This document shows positions 1 through 8,252 of a DNA stretch of 64,000 nt, piece by piece. Below the pieces are notes generated by a model. The model saw only the letters and a list, made by a program, of their open reading frames with translations. It ran no database searches and was not told the origin of the DNA. Source of the stretch: Pararhodobacter sp. (GTDB taxonomy: Bacteria; Pseudomonadota; Alphaproteobacteria; Rhodobacterales; Rhodobacteraceae); contig JAFIEK010000006.1 in assembly GCA_020832545.1 (NCBI GenBank), positions 88,931 through 152,930 on the forward strand. Direction: 5' to 3'. Made by a program: the position numbers and the translations under genes. Every line of letters starts with the position of its first letter. Position 1 is the first letter of the stretch.

Positions 1-341
1 GGCTGGTGCTGGCGCTGATGGTGGCGCCCAGAAGCGGGCTGGTTGCGGCGCTGATCCGGCGCAGGCTGATGCGCGACGAGGCGCGGCTGAACACCCTCCT
101 GATCCATCTCTCCAGCCACAGCGGGACCCCCGCGCAGGCCGAGGAATGCACGGAAGTGGCGTTTATCGACCATCTCCACTGGTCGCCCGACACCGTGCGT
201 CAGGTGATCCTTGCCGGGCTGGACCGTGGGCTGATGCGGCGCGAGGGGCGGCTTTTTGCGCTGACGTCAGCCGGTGCGGCCCGTGCGGTAATGCTGATAC
301 GCGCCCATGACCGCCGCCGCGCCTTGCCGCCAGAGGAGTGA
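1..341 (+). CDS. Metal ABC transporter permease, C-terminal end with winged-helix tail (5' partial)
   Basis: The reading frame is already open at the left edge of the window and ends in TGA at 339-341, so only about 112 C-terminal residues are present. The first residues (LVLALMVAPRSGL) look like the end of a last membrane helix followed by the AP(R/K)xGL junction typical of zinc/manganese/iron ABC permeases of the ZnuB/MntB/TroC-TroD type. The remainder is soluble and reads as a winged helix-turn-helix, with a Trp-Ser-Pro-containing helix and the segment LDRGLMRREG...FALTSAG, like the DtxR-like extension carried by some TroC/TroD permeases. The fused DNA-binding-like tail suggests metal-sensing or regulatory coupling, which is inference. 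The ATPase and binding-protein genes would lie to the left of the window. Confidence 0.6.
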   Translation, partial: LVLALMVAPRSGLVAALIRRRLMRDEARLNTLLIHLSSHSGTPAQAEECTEVAFIDHLHWSPDTVRQVILAGLDRGLMRREGRLFALTSAGAARAVMLIRAHDRRRALPPEE

Positions 342-342
342 C

Positions 343-389
343 GGGAAACGCGATCAAACAATCGCGTTGCAAGCGTCTTTTCAAGGCAC
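343..389 (+). repeat. Short dispersed hairpin repeat, family 2, copy 1
   Basis: This stretch after the permease stop contains the perfect inverted repeat ACGCGAT - CAAACA - ATCGCGT and then a CTTTTCAAGGC block. A related segment occurs at 43861-43907, in the same order with the same spacing. Both lie just after a coding-region stop. It is probably a REP-like element. The rest of 342-449 holds no gene. Confidence 0.5.
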
Positions 390-449
390 GTCGGTCGCCG
401 GTGGCGCCCTGGTGCCCCGGCCTTGGCGCGGCCCGTTGATCCACCCAAT

Positions 450-1334
450 CTATCCTTGTGCGGTCAGCGCCAGGTGCAGTCGTCCGCCGCTTGCTGCCAG
501 TCGCTGCGCCGCCCCCTCCCGGTCCAGCCCGCATGTCAGCATGACGATCGCAATCTTGATGGTTCCGCCCTCATCAAGTGCAAGCTCGGCGGCGTCTGGG
601 GCGACGTCGGCCAGTTCGGCCACCATATCGATGGCGCGGGCGCGCAGCTTGGCGTTGGTCGGTGCCATATCCACCATCCGGCCCCGCCAGACATGGCCCA
701 GCCGCAGGAATATCCCGGTTGACAGGATATTCAGCGCCGCCTTCTGCGCCGTGCCCGCCTTCATCCGGGTAGAGCCCGCGATGATCTCGGCCCCCGTCGC
801 CAGCAAAAGCGGGTGCTCGCACACCGCCCCCAGCGCGCCGCCTGCATTGTTGAACACCGCAATCGTCAGCGCCCCTTGTGCGCGGGCATGCGCAACCCCT
901 TCCACAGTGAACGGCGTGCGGCCCGAGGCGGCGATGCCGATGACCACGTCGAGCGCTGACACCCCTGCGTCGTTCAGGGCAGTAATGGCGGCGGGCCCGT
1001 CATCCTCGGCGCCCTCGACCGCGCGCAACAGCGCATCCGCGCCTCCTGCCATCAGGGCCCGCGCACGCGCGGGCGGCCAGCCGAAGGTCGGCAACAGCTC
1101 TGCCGCGTCCTGCACCGCGATCCGGCCCGAGGTGCCCGCACCAAGGTAGATCAGCCGTCCGCCCGCGTTCAGCCGGGCCACGGCCGCGTCAATCGCTGCC
1201 GCCATCGCGTCACCCGCACCTGCAAGCGCGGCAACGGCGGCCAGTTGCCCCTCGATCATCGCACTGACCATATCGGCGGTGGGCCAGGCCTCGACATTGG
1301 CAAAACGCGTGGCGGCGGATTCGGTGGTGCTCAT
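450..1334 (-). CDS. murQ: N-acetylmuramic acid 6-phosphate etherase MurQ
   Basis: MurQ cleaves the lactyl ether of MurNAc-6-phosphate to give GlcNAc-6-phosphate and D-lactate during cytoplasmic peptidoglycan recycling. The 294-residue protein has the SIS fold with LGAGTSGR at residues 64-71, the conserved acidic residue in DAAE (Glu79) and the second in EGAEDD (Glu110), corresponding to the catalytic acid/base pair known in MurQ. Further family motifs are GIAASGRTP, the GSTRMKAGTAQK block and the MVDM..TN.KL.RRA-like segment. The length is normal for the family. The start codon overlaps the stop of the upstream sugar kinase in an ATGA at 1331-1334, so the two are probably translated together. 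Confidence 0.95.
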   Translation of the reverse strand: MSTTESAATRFANVEAWPTADMVSAMIEGQLAAVAALAGAGDAMAAAIDAAVARLNAGGRLIYLGAGTSGRIAVQDAAELLPTFGWPPARARALMAGGADALLRAVEGAEDDGPAAITALNDAGVSALDVVIGIAASGRTPFTVEGVAHARAQGALTIAVFNNAGGALGAVCEHPLLLATGAEIIAGSTRMKAGTAQKAALNILSTGIFLRLGHVWRGRMVDMAPTNAKLRARAIDMVAELADVAPDAAELALDEGGTIKIAIVMLTCGLDREGAAQRLAASGGRLHLALTAQG

Positions 1335-2209
1335 GTTCTCTCCAATGCGTGTTGGGCGGCGGCCAGAGCGGCGTCAAGCTGGCGAAGCTCGGGGCGATGT
1401 GCAGCCAGCAGGCCGGACAGCCGCGCGGGGATCGCCGGGTGCAAGGCCAGAACCCCGCCGGTGAACACCAGCGGCGCCGGGCCGCAGCGGTCAATCAGAA
1501 TGTGCGCCAGCCGCGCGAGGTCATCGGCGGCGGCGTCAAGGATCGCCAGCGCGGCTGCGTCGCCCGCTGTTGCGGCACCGGCCACGGCGCGCGCCAGTAG
1601 TCCGATGCGCCCGCGCTCACCGGCATAGACATGGCGGCGCACGGCCTCCCATCCGGTGCCGCCGATGGCCGTGAACAGATGCTGCGCAAGTGGGGTCTCG
1701 GATTGCCCGGTCTCATCAATCCGGCGCAGCACCTGCCGCAGCGCGTTGAGCGCAATCCAACTGGCCGAGCCCGCATCGTCGATCAGCGCGCCATGTCCAC
1801 CAACAACCAGCGTTTCGCCGCCCGGCAGGCGCGACATGCCGACCGATCCGGTGCCCGCCAGTACCAGATGCCCCGGCCCCGCACCAAAGGCTGCGCGCCA
1901 GGCCAGCGCCATATCGTTTTCATGGCTGACCTGTGCCACCGGCAAGTGCAGGGTATCAGCGCAAAGCGCGCTCACCGCCGGGTCATTGGTGAACCCCACG
2001 CCGGTCAGGCCGAGATGGGCGCGTGCAGCGGGCCGGGGCAGGGCGGCGCGCACCGCCTCCAGCGCCGCAACAAACGCGGCACGGTGGCCGGGATCGGCCA
2101 GCAGCCCGGTGGCGCCGGGTGCTTCGCCGCGCGCCTGCACGTGGCCAGTGTCGCCCAGCAGCACCCAGCGCGTCGCCGTTCCGCCCATATCGATGCCCAG
2201 ATACGCCAT
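1331..2209 (-). CDS. BadF/BadG/BcrA/BcrD-type amino-sugar kinase (GlcNAc or MurNAc kinase)
   Basis: This 292-residue protein is an ASKHA-fold kinase. The phosphate-1 motif GIDMGGTATRWVL starts at residue 5, the phosphate-2 motif is VLAGTGSVG, a GGHGALIDDAGS segment follows, and the adenosine motif is VFTGGV near the C terminus. Annotation habit would call it N-acetylglucosamine kinase. However, the BadF family also contains Clostridium MurK, which phosphorylates both MurNAc and GlcNAc, and tight coupling to murQ (4-bp overlap) makes a MurNAc-type substrate plausible. The start at 2209 (ATG) follows an AAGGGGG-like ribosome binding site; the open frame upstream has no family similarity. It is divergent from nagA. 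Confidence 0.85.
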   Translation of the reverse strand: MAYLGIDMGGTATRWVLLGDTGHVQARGEAPGATGLLADPGHRAAFVAALEAVRAALPRPAARAHLGLTGVGFTNDPAVSALCADTLHLPVAQVSHENDMALAWRAAFGAGPGHLVLAGTGSVGMSRLPGGETLVVGGHGALIDDAGSASWIALNALRQVLRRIDETGQSETPLAQHLFTAIGGTGWEAVRRHVYAGERGRIGLLARAVAGAATAGDAAALAILDAAADDLARLAHILIDRCGPAPLVFTGGVLALHPAIPARLSGLLAAHRPELRQLDAALAAAQHALERT

Positions 2210-2311
2210 GCCGCCCCCTTTGCCCCAGCGATAGCGCCTGACTTGCGCGAATGCCACCGCTTTGCGCCGCGCGCGCGTTGCGCTATGCCGGTGGCAGGAA
2301 CGGAGGGTGGG

Positions 2312-3448
2312 ATGCAAACCGAGATCTATCGCGCCGCATGGCTGCATGACGGCACGCAATTGCATCACGGCGCGGCGCTGGTGGTGCAGGGCGGGCAAGT
2401 GGCAGGGGTGCTGGGCGCGGATGATCCTTTGCCCGGAGGGGCACGGCTGCATGATCTGGGCGCGGGCGGGATCGCGCCCGGGATGGTGGATTTGCAGGTC
2501 AACGGCGGCGGCGGGGTAATGCTGACGCCCGCACCCGGCGCGATTGCACGGATCTGCGCGGCCCATGCCCGGCTGGGTGCGACGTCAATCCTGCCGACGC
2601 TGATCACCGACACGCCCGAGGCCACGGCGGGCGTGATCGAGGCCGCGATTTTGGCCCACAGCGCCCGCGTGCCGGGCTTTCTGGGCCTGCATCTGGAAGG
2701 CCCGCATCTGGACCCGCGCCGCCACGGCGCGCATGATCCGGCGCTGATCCGGGCGATGACAGCGGATGATCTGGCGCTCTATCTGCGTGCGGCCCGCGCC
2801 TTGCCGGGGCTGATGATCACCCTCGCGCCCGAAAGCGCCAGCCCGGCGCAGATATCAGAGCTGGCGCGCGCCGGGGTTGTGGTCAGCCTTGGCCACAGCG
2901 CATGCAGCTTTGAGGCCGCGCAGGCGGCGATCAGCGCCGGGGCACGCTGCGTGACGCATCTTTACAACGCCATGAGCCCGCTAAACCATCGCGCGCCGGG
3001 GCTGGTGGGGGCGGCGCTGGATGGTGACGTGGCGGTGGGCGTGATCTCGGATGGGGTGCATGTGGCCGCGCCTGCGTTGCGGCTGGCGCTGAAGGCCAAG
3101 CCGACGGCGCAGCTGTTTCTGGTCAGCGATTCGATGGCGGTTGCCGGGACAGATCAGGCTGAATTCACACTGGGTGGGCGGCAGATCCTGCGCTGTGACG
3201 GGCGGCTTACCCTGACTGACGGCACGCTGGCCGGGGCCGATATCAGCCTGCCGCAATCAGTGGCGCATCTGGTGGCGGTGGGGTGTGGGCTGGAGCGTGC
3301 GCTGGCCATGACAAGCGCGGTGCCCGCCGACGTGATCAATGCGCCGGTGGGGCGGCTGGTGGCCGGTCGGGCGGCGGATTTCGTGCATCTGGACGCGGCC
3401 TTGGCGCTGTCTGGCGTCTGGCAGGCAGGACGGCGGCTGGAGGGTTGA
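2312..3448 (+). CDS. nagA: N-acetylglucosamine-6-phosphate deacetylase NagA
   Basis: NagA deacetylates GlcNAc-6-phosphate to glucosamine-6-phosphate, the product needed after the MurQ and kinase steps. The 378-residue protein has the amidohydrolase fold with the early MVDLQVNGGGG segment, the metal-ligand motif HLEGPHLDP, SLGHSA, THLYNAM, the substrate residues in VISDGVHV and the catalytic Asp in VSDSMA. The length is standard. The start at 2312 was chosen because GGAGGGTGGG immediately precedes it and the family N terminus begins there. The 102-bp region 2210-2311 separates it from the divergent kinase-murQ pair and must contain both promoters. No glucosamine-6-phosphate deaminase or GntR regulator is visible next to it. 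Confidence 0.95.
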   Translation: MQTEIYRAAWLHDGTQLHHGAALVVQGGQVAGVLGADDPLPGGARLHDLGAGGIAPGMVDLQVNGGGGVMLTPAPGAIARICAAHARLGATSILPTLITDTPEATAGVIEAAILAHSARVPGFLGLHLEGPHLDPRRHGAHDPALIRAMTADDLALYLRAARALPGLMITLAPESASPAQISELARAGVVVSLGHSACSFEAAQAAISAGARCVTHLYNAMSPLNHRAPGLVGAALDGDVAVGVISDGVHVAAPALRLALKAKPTAQLFLVSDSMAVAGTDQAEFTLGGRQILRCDGRLTLTDGTLAGADISLPQSVAHLVAVGCGLERALAMTSAVPADVINAPVGRLVAGRAADFVHLDAALALSGVWQAGRRLEG

Positions 3449-3476
3449 GCCCCGCTATTTCATGAAATCGCAAAAT

Positions 3477-4469
3477 TCAGCGCAACCCGGCGCGCTGCCG
3501 CGCCCGCTCAATCGCCGCGACCACAATATCGGGGTGACTGTGGTGCGGCATGTGCCCGCCGCCTTCGATCCGCGTCAGATGCGCTGACGCAACAGCTTGC
3601 GCCAGCCGTTCGCTGTGAATGGCGATCCCCACGATCGTATCAGCATCGCCGTGCACCATCTCGATCGGCAGGGTGAGCGCACCGTAGCCGGGCTGCATCT
3701 GCGCCAGATAGTCGTTGAGTGCATTGACCTGCCGGGTATTCGCCGCTTGTGAGGCGCGCCGCATCGACAGCCCCGCGCCGAAATGTGCGACATAACCCTC
3801 GGGCACCGGATGGGGCGCGAAGACTGCTTCAAAGCTGCGCCGCGCTGCGCTTTCAGGGGCCAGTGCGGTCAGCATGTGGCGGGCGGTATTGCCCAGCGGG
3901 CCGTCATTGATGCGATACCACAAACCGAGGCCACCCTCCCAGGGCCAGGTCGCGCCCGCCAGAAGGACCAGTGCGGCGGTGCCCTCGGGGTCCTCAAGCG
4001 CCCAGGCCATCGCCACCGCCCCGCCATAGGAATGACCCAGAACGATGGGCCGTTGCACGCCCATCTCCGCCACGACGCGGCGCAGGATGCGCGCCTGAAC
4101 CCTGGGATCGCCCTCATCCTCGCCCCAACTGTCGGACCAGCCGAGGCCGGGACGATCAAGGGCGATGATGCGGTAGTCGGCTGCCAACCGAGCGGTCAGA
4201 TCAAAGGTAAAGTCGCGCAGATTGCCGTTTGCTCCGTGGATCAGCACCAGATCGGGGGCCGTGCCCGCCGGGCGGCCCAATTCGCGCAGATGCACCTGCC
4301 GCCCGTCCAGTGTGATCATGCGGCCCACCGGTGGATTCGCGGCTTCCCACTCGTTTTCGCGGGCGGTGGCGCGGGCATCCAGCGCGACCGCGCAGCCGGT
4401 CAGCAGCGCGACAACAGCCGCGAGGGCAAGAAAAAGGGTGAGTGGTGAGGCAGTCAGACCGGCGGACAT
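3477..4469 (-). CDS. Alpha/beta hydrolase with N-terminal lipobox or membrane anchor
   Basis: The 330-residue protein begins with a hydrophobic segment (about residues 8-26) ending in LLTGC, which fits a lipoprotein signal with Cys26, or alternatively a membrane anchor. The rest is an alpha/beta hydrolase: oxyanion-loop HGANGN near residue 78, DRPGLGWSD, nucleophile elbow GHSYGG with Ser147, the acid in HGDADTIV and a C-terminal GGGHMPHH supplying the histidine. The substrate is unknown; the family includes epoxide hydrolases, esterases and haloperoxidase-like enzymes. It is convergent with nagA and separated by only 28 bp. Confidence 0.85.
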   Translation of the reverse strand: MSAGLTASPLTLFLALAAVVALLTGCAVALDARATARENEWEAANPPVGRMITLDGRQVHLRELGRPAGTAPDLVLIHGANGNLRDFTFDLTARLAADYRIIALDRPGLGWSDSWGEDEGDPRVQARILRRVVAEMGVQRPIVLGHSYGGAVAMAWALEDPEGTAALVLLAGATWPWEGGLGLWYRINDGPLGNTARHMLTALAPESAARRSFEAVFAPHPVPEGYVAHFGAGLSMRRASQAANTRQVNALNDYLAQMQPGYGALTLPIEMVHGDADTIVGIAIHSERLAQAVASAHLTRIEGGGHMPHHSHPDIVVAAIERARQRAGLR

Positions 4470-4529
4470 TGCGAGCTTTCATCAAGGACAGCGGGCAATC
4501 TAGCGCCTTGCCTCGCGGCGTCCAGCCGG

Positions 4530-4817
4530 TCAGCCCCGTGCGAAACGCCCGGCACGCCCGCCGCGCCGCGTGGGCTGGGGGCCGGGGCGGGCCGCAGCGG
4601 CCTCATTCAAAAGGTGCGACATCGGATGATCGGGCGCGGGCACACCGTAATGCTGGCGCAACCGTTCCAGCGCCGCCGCCTGATCCAGCGTGCCGTCAAG
4701 GCTCAGTGCCCAATCGACAAGGACCGAGCGGCACTCGGCATCGCTTATCCCGTCGATCCGGTAGCTCTCGCGGATCAGGCCCTTGGGGTCATCGCGGTCA
4801 GGTCCGGTCATGATCAT
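4530..4817 (-). CDS. Conserved small hypothetical protein downstream of pgk
   Basis: This 95-residue protein has no recognised domain. The start is directly adjacent to the pgk stop on the same strand, so it is co-transcribed and possibly translationally coupled. The central part (SYRIDGISDAECRSVLVDWAL and a following helix with HYGVPAPDHPM) looks like a folded helical domain, while the tail is Arg/Gly-rich. The second Met, two codons further on (4811), has better spacing to the AAGG at the pgk end and could be the real start. I do not assign a function. Confidence 0.65.
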   Translation of the reverse strand: MIMTGPDRDDPKGLIRESYRIDGISDAECRSVLVDWALSLDGTLDQAAALERLRQHYGVPAPDHPMSHLLNEAAAARPGPQPTRRGGRAGRFARG

Positions 4818-6002
4818 TCAACCTTCGAGCGCTGCGACACCGGGCAGAACCTTGCCCTCCATCCATTCCAGAAAAGCACCGCCCGCGGTGGAAATATAGG
4901 TGAAATCCTGCGCAATCCCCGCCCGGTTCAGCGCGGCAACCGTATCGCCACCCCCGGCGACCGAGATCAGACCGCCCGCCCGTGTGCGTTCAGCGGCATG
5001 GCGGGCCACGGCATTGGTGGCGGCGTCAAAGGGCGCGATTTCAAATGCACCCAGCGGGCCGTTCCAGATCAGGGTGCGCGCGGTATCAAAGACCAGCTTG
5101 ATCGCCGCCACGCTTTGTGGCCCGGCGTCAAGGATCATCGCATCCGCGGGGCAGTCAGTTACCACCTGATGGGGTGCGTTCTCACGGAACTCATGCGCCA
5201 CAACCAGATCAACGGGCAGATGGATCTGGCAGCCGGTTTCCTGCGCGCGGGCAAGAATGGTGCGGGCAGTCTCGGCCAGATCATGCTCGCACAGCGATGT
5301 GCCCACCGGCTTGCCTTGCGCGGCCAGAAAGGTGTTGGCCATACCACCACCGATCACCAGATGATCGACACGGCCCACCAGATTGCCCAGCAATTCCAGC
5401 TTGGTCGACACCTTGGCCCCACCAACGATGGCCACCACCGGGCGCTCAGGCTGGCCGAGTGCGGCCTCCAGCGCCTTCAGCTCAGCCTCCATCAGACGAC
5501 CGGCGCAGGCTGGCAGCAGATGCGCGATGGCCTCGGTGGAAGCATGGGCGCGATGGGCGGCGGAAAAGGCGTCATTGACATAGACCTCCCCCAGCGCGGC
5601 GAGGGCGGCAGCCAGTTCGGGGTCGTTCTTTTCCTCACCGGGGTGAAAGCGGGTGTTTTCCAGCAGCGTCACATCGCCCGGCATCATGGCCGCGATCACC
5701 CGTTTGGCGGGCAGGCCGATGCAATCCTCGGCAAAGCCCACCGGGTGTCCCAGTGCAGCCTCCAGCGCGGGGCGGACCTGCGCCAGCGACATCTCCGGCA
5801 CCACCTTGCCCTTGGGGCGGCCGAAATGGGCCAGCAGCACAACCTTGCCGCCTGCCGCCGCGATATGGCGGATGGTCGGCAGAACGGCCTTGATTCGCGT
5901 GGCGTCGCTTACCCGACCGTTCTCGATGGGCACATTGATATCCACGCGCACCAGCGCGGTCTTGCCCGCGAAATCCATCGCGTCGAGCGATTTCCAGCCC
6001 AT
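4818..6002 (-). CDS. pgk: Phosphoglycerate kinase
   Basis: Pgk transfers the phosphate of 1,3-bisphosphoglycerate to ADP in glycolysis, and works in reverse in gluconeogenesis. The 394-residue protein carries the N-terminal [12 protein letters not shown] motif, [22 protein letters not shown], the [14 protein letters not shown] segment, the hinge motif [12 protein letters not shown], and the C-terminal nucleotide site WNGPLGAFE and [12 protein letters not shown]. Length and motifs are complete. The start follows a GGAG-like sequence. The gene is followed without a gap by a small hypothetical gene. The region 6003-6174 separates it from the divergent cyclophilin genes and holds both promoters; I see no gene there. 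Confidence 0.97.
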   Translation of the reverse strand: MGWKSLDAMDFAGKTALVRVDINVPIENGRVSDATRIKAVLPTIRHIAAAGGKVVLLAHFGRPKGKVVPEMSLAQVRPALEAALGHPVGFAEDCIGLPAKRVIAAMMPGDVTLLENTRFHPGEEKNDPELAAALAALGEVYVNDAFSAAHRAHASTEAIAHLLPACAGRLMEAELKALEAALGQPERPVVAIVGGAKVSTKLELLGNLVGRVDHLVIGGGMANTFLAAQGKPVGTSLCEHDLAETARTILARAQETGCQIHLPVDLVVAHEFRENAPHQVVTDCPADAMILDAGPQSVAAIKLVFDTARTLIWNGPLGAFEIAPFDAATNAVARHAAERTRAGGLISVAGGGDTVAALNRAGIAQDFTYISTAGGAFLEWMEGKVLPGVAALEG

Positions 6003-6174
6003 CTGCGGCTCCTGTGGTGATCTCGTCCTGAACTGGTGATGCCCGCTGCGCAGGCAGGCGTCAACACCCGTGCGCCCCGTGCGGTAAACTCGGCGCGACG
6101 GCGCGCATGCGGGGCTTCCCCTTGGCGGCCAAGATCGCTACGGTCGCGCGCAAATGAAACCTGAGGAGTGCGGC

Positions 6175-6681
6175 ATGGCCGAAATCAAGGACCCCGAAAA
6201 CACCATCGTGATGGAGCTGAAGACCGGCACTGTGATGATCGAGCTGCTGCCCGACGTCGCCCCCAAACATTGCGAGCGCATGAAGGAACTGGCGCGGGCA
6301 GGGGCCTATGACAATGTGGTTTTTCACCGGGTGATCGAGGGCTTCATGGCCCAGACCGGCGATGTGGCCAACGGCAACGCTGAAAAAGATTTCAACCTGC
6401 GCCGTGCGGGTACCGGCAGCTCTGATCTGCCCGACCTGCCCGCCGAATTTTCCGGCGTGCCGCATGACCGGGGCACCCTGGGCGCGGCGCGTTCGCAAAG
6501 CCCCAATTCGGCCAACAGCCAATTTTTCATCAATTTCGGCGACAACCATTTTCTGAACCGGCAATACACGGTCTATGGCCGTGTGATCGCGGGCATGGAA
6601 CATGTCGATAAGATCGTGCGCGGCGAGCCGCCCGCAGAGCCGGACCGGATGATCTCAGTCAAGGTGGCCGCCGATGCATAA
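6175..6681 (+). CDS. ppiB: Cytoplasmic peptidyl-prolyl cis-trans isomerase (cyclophilin B type)
   Basis: This 168-residue cyclophilin catalyses cis-trans isomerisation of prolyl peptide bonds. It has no signal peptide, so it should act in the cytoplasm. Family motifs are FHRVIEGFMAQTGD (with the catalytic Arg), RSQSPNSANSQFFINF and the C-terminal VYGRVIAGMEHVDKI. The start at 6175 is preferred to one seven codons earlier because TGAGGAGTGCGG lies just in front of it. The last 8 bp overlap the start of a second cyclophilin that is exported, so the pair supplies folding activity on both sides of the inner membrane. Confidence 0.93.
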   Translation: MAEIKDPENTIVMELKTGTVMIELLPDVAPKHCERMKELARAGAYDNVVFHRVIEGFMAQTGDVANGNAEKDFNLRRAGTGSSDLPDLPAEFSGVPHDRGTLGAARSQSPNSANSQFFINFGDNHFLNRQYTVYGRVIAGMEHVDKIVRGEPPAEPDRMISVKVAADA

Positions 6682-7258
6682 GCGCTTTTTCCTCGCAGCC
6701 AGCCTTGCGCTGGGTTTTGGCGCGCTCAGCGCCACCGCACAGACCGCCGCGCCCGCCGATGCGCCGGTGCTGGAAATCACCGTCGCGGGCGAGGCCAGCG
6801 GCGTGATTCGCATCGCCCTGCGCCCGGACCTTGCGCCGCAGCATGTAGAGCGGATCGTCACGCTGGCCGAAGCGGGCAGCTATGACGGTGTGGTCTTTCA
6901 CCGCGTGATCGACGGGTTCATGGCACAGACCGGTGATGTGCAGTACGGCCGCGTCGGGGGCGACATGTCGCGCGCCGGAACCGGGGGGTCAGACATGCCC
7001 AACCTGCCGGCCGAGTTCACCGCCGAGCCTTTCGCGCGCGGCGCGATGGGCATGGCGCGCTCGCAAAGCCCCGACAGCGCGAACAGCCAGTTCTTTCTGA
7101 TGTTCGCCCCGGCCACGCATCTGAACGGCCAATATACAGTTCTGGGTCATATCACCGAGGGGCTGGACGTGCTGGACGCAATCAAGCTGGGGCGTGGGCC
7201 CAACGGCGCGGTTGTGGGCGAGCCCGACCGCATGGAAAGTGTGCGCGTCATCCGCTGA
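6674..7258 (+). CDS. Exported peptidyl-prolyl cis-trans isomerase (cyclophilin)
   Basis: The 194-residue protein begins with a typical Sec signal peptide (Lys-Arg followed by FFLAASLALGFGAL, with a likely cleavage after SATAQ near residue 23). The mature part is a cyclophilin with FHRVIDGFMAQTGD, RSQSPDSANSQFFLMF and a C-terminal VLGHITEGLDVLDAI. It is clearly a paralogue of the upstream cytoplasmic enzyme and overlaps it by 8 bp, which points to an old tandem duplication with gain of an export signal. Its location is inferred to be the periplasm. Clients are unknown. Confidence 0.93.
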   Translation: MHKRFFLAASLALGFGALSATAQTAAPADAPVLEITVAGEASGVIRIALRPDLAPQHVERIVTLAEAGSYDGVVFHRVIDGFMAQTGDVQYGRVGGDMSRAGTGGSDMPNLPAEFTAEPFARGAMGMARSQSPDSANSQFFLMFAPATHLNGQYTVLGHITEGLDVLDAIKLGRGPNGAVVGEPDRMESVRVIR

Positions 7259-7265
7259 GCGCTTT

Positions 7266-7299
7266 TGCCCCCGGCACCGCCCATAGTGGGCCGGGGGCA
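7266..7299 (+). terminator. Strong hairpin after the cyclophilin pair (terminator-like)
   Basis: The inverted repeat TGCCCCCGGC at 7266-7275 pairs with GCCGGGGGCA at 7290-7299 around a 14-base loop. It starts 7 bp after the stop of the exported cyclophilin gene. There is no T-tract after it, so it may be a factor-dependent terminator or an mRNA-stabilising hairpin. Confidence 0.5.
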
Positions 7300-7383
7300 G
7301 ACCGACAGGGCTTTATTTCCGCACTGATCTGCGCCATATGAAAGCCAGCACGGAACACCAGCTCGGAACAGGGAAAACCGGCC

Positions 7384-7758
7384 ATGAAATTCCTTCTTCG
7401 CTTTCTCACCTGGTGGAACGGCCAGACCTTTGGCACCCAGTTTCACACCTGGCGCAAAGGGGTCCGGGTGGGCGAGGATGATCAGGGCAACATCTACTAT
7501 CAGACCGCCGACGGCAAACGCCGCTGGGTGATCTTCAATGGTGAGATGGAGGCAAGTCGCGTCAGCCCCGTCTGGCACGGCTGGCTGCACCACACCTGGG
7601 ATGAGCCGCCGACAGAAATGCCTGTCACGCCCCATGCCTGGGAAAAGCCGCATGTCGAGAACCTGACCGGCACGCCGCGGGCCTATGCGCCCGCCGGTTC
7701 GCTGCGCCATGTGCGCCCGGTGGAACGGCGCGATTACGAGGCGTGGCAGCCAGAATGA
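7384..7758 (+). CDS. NADH:ubiquinone oxidoreductase accessory subunit, NDUFA12 family
   Basis: The 124-residue protein matches the NDUFA12 (17.2 kDa) accessory subunit of respiratory complex I, found in mitochondria and alphaproteobacteria: [13 protein letters not shown] near the N terminus, GNIYYQ, the [15 protein letters not shown] segment and [15 protein letters not shown]. It sits on the matrix/cytoplasmic arm of complex I at the peripheral side and is encoded away from the main nuo cluster, as is usual in this group. The ATG at 7384 is preceded by GGGAAAACCGGCC. It is followed after 41 bp by mlaD. Confidence 0.93.
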   Translation: MKFLLRFLTWWNGQTFGTQFHTWRKGVRVGEDDQGNIYYQTADGKRRWVIFNGEMEASRVSPVWHGWLHHTWDEPPTEMPVTPHAWEKPHVENLTGTPRAYAPAGSLRHVRPVERRDYEAWQPE

Positions 7759-7799
7759 CCTCACGTCCCGCCACCTGCCTGTACCGGAGCCGTTGACCC

Positions 7800-8252
7800 A
7801 TGGCCTATCGCAGCTGGGAAATCGCGCTCGGTGGGGTGGTGCTGGCGGTGGCATTGGCATTTGCCGCATTCGCCGTGCAAAGCACCGGCACCCGGCTCAG
7901 CGCCCCGTCGGGGTATGAACTGAGCGCCTCGTTCCGTTCAGCCGAGGGGGTGCGCGCAGGCACCGAGGTGCGGATCGGCGGAGTGCGGGTGGGTACGGTC
8001 AGTCGCATGGCGCTGGACCCTGAGAGCTTTCGCGCAACGGTATCGGTGCTGATCGACCAAAGCCTCAGCCTGCCCGATGACAGCACCATTCAGGTGGCCT
8101 CGGAAGGGTTGCTGGGCGGCACCTTCATCGAAATCCTGCCCGGCGGCTCGCCCTTTGATCTGGAGCCGGGGGCGATGTTTCAAGATACCCAAAGCTCGAT
8201 CAGCCTTGTGCAACTGATGATGCGGTTCGTCACCGGATCGGGGGACGAATGA
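7800..8252 (+). CDS. mlaD: Outer membrane lipid asymmetry protein MlaD (MCE domain)
   Basis: MlaD is the inner-membrane-anchored, periplasmic MCE-domain subunit of the MlaFEDB phospholipid transporter. The 150-residue protein has one N-terminal membrane helix (about residues 8-27), then an MCE domain with AEGVRAGTEVRIGGVRVGTV, DDSTIQVASEGLLGGTFIEI and a C-terminal helical tail. The other Mla subunits are not in the window. The end overlaps the next gene by an ATGA at 8249-8252, so the two are translationally coupled. Confidence 0.93.
   Translation: MAYRSWEIALGGVVLAVALAFAAFAVQSTGTRLSAPSGYELSASFRSAEGVRAGTEVRIGGVRVGTVSRMALDPESFRATVSVLIDQSLSLPDDSTIQVASEGLLGGTFIEILPGGSPFDLEPGAMFQDTQSSISLVQLMMRFVTGSGDE

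Noticed and set aside
3457..3468. Perfect palindrome ATTTCATGAAAT between nagA and the hydrolase gene
   Set aside because: Stem is too short and AT-rich for a terminator, and a single copy between convergent genes does not support an operator.
4614..6020. Open frame of 468 codons antisense to pgk
   Set aside because: Complementary to the strongly conserved pgk coding sequence and without any recognisable motif; a GC-driven shadow.
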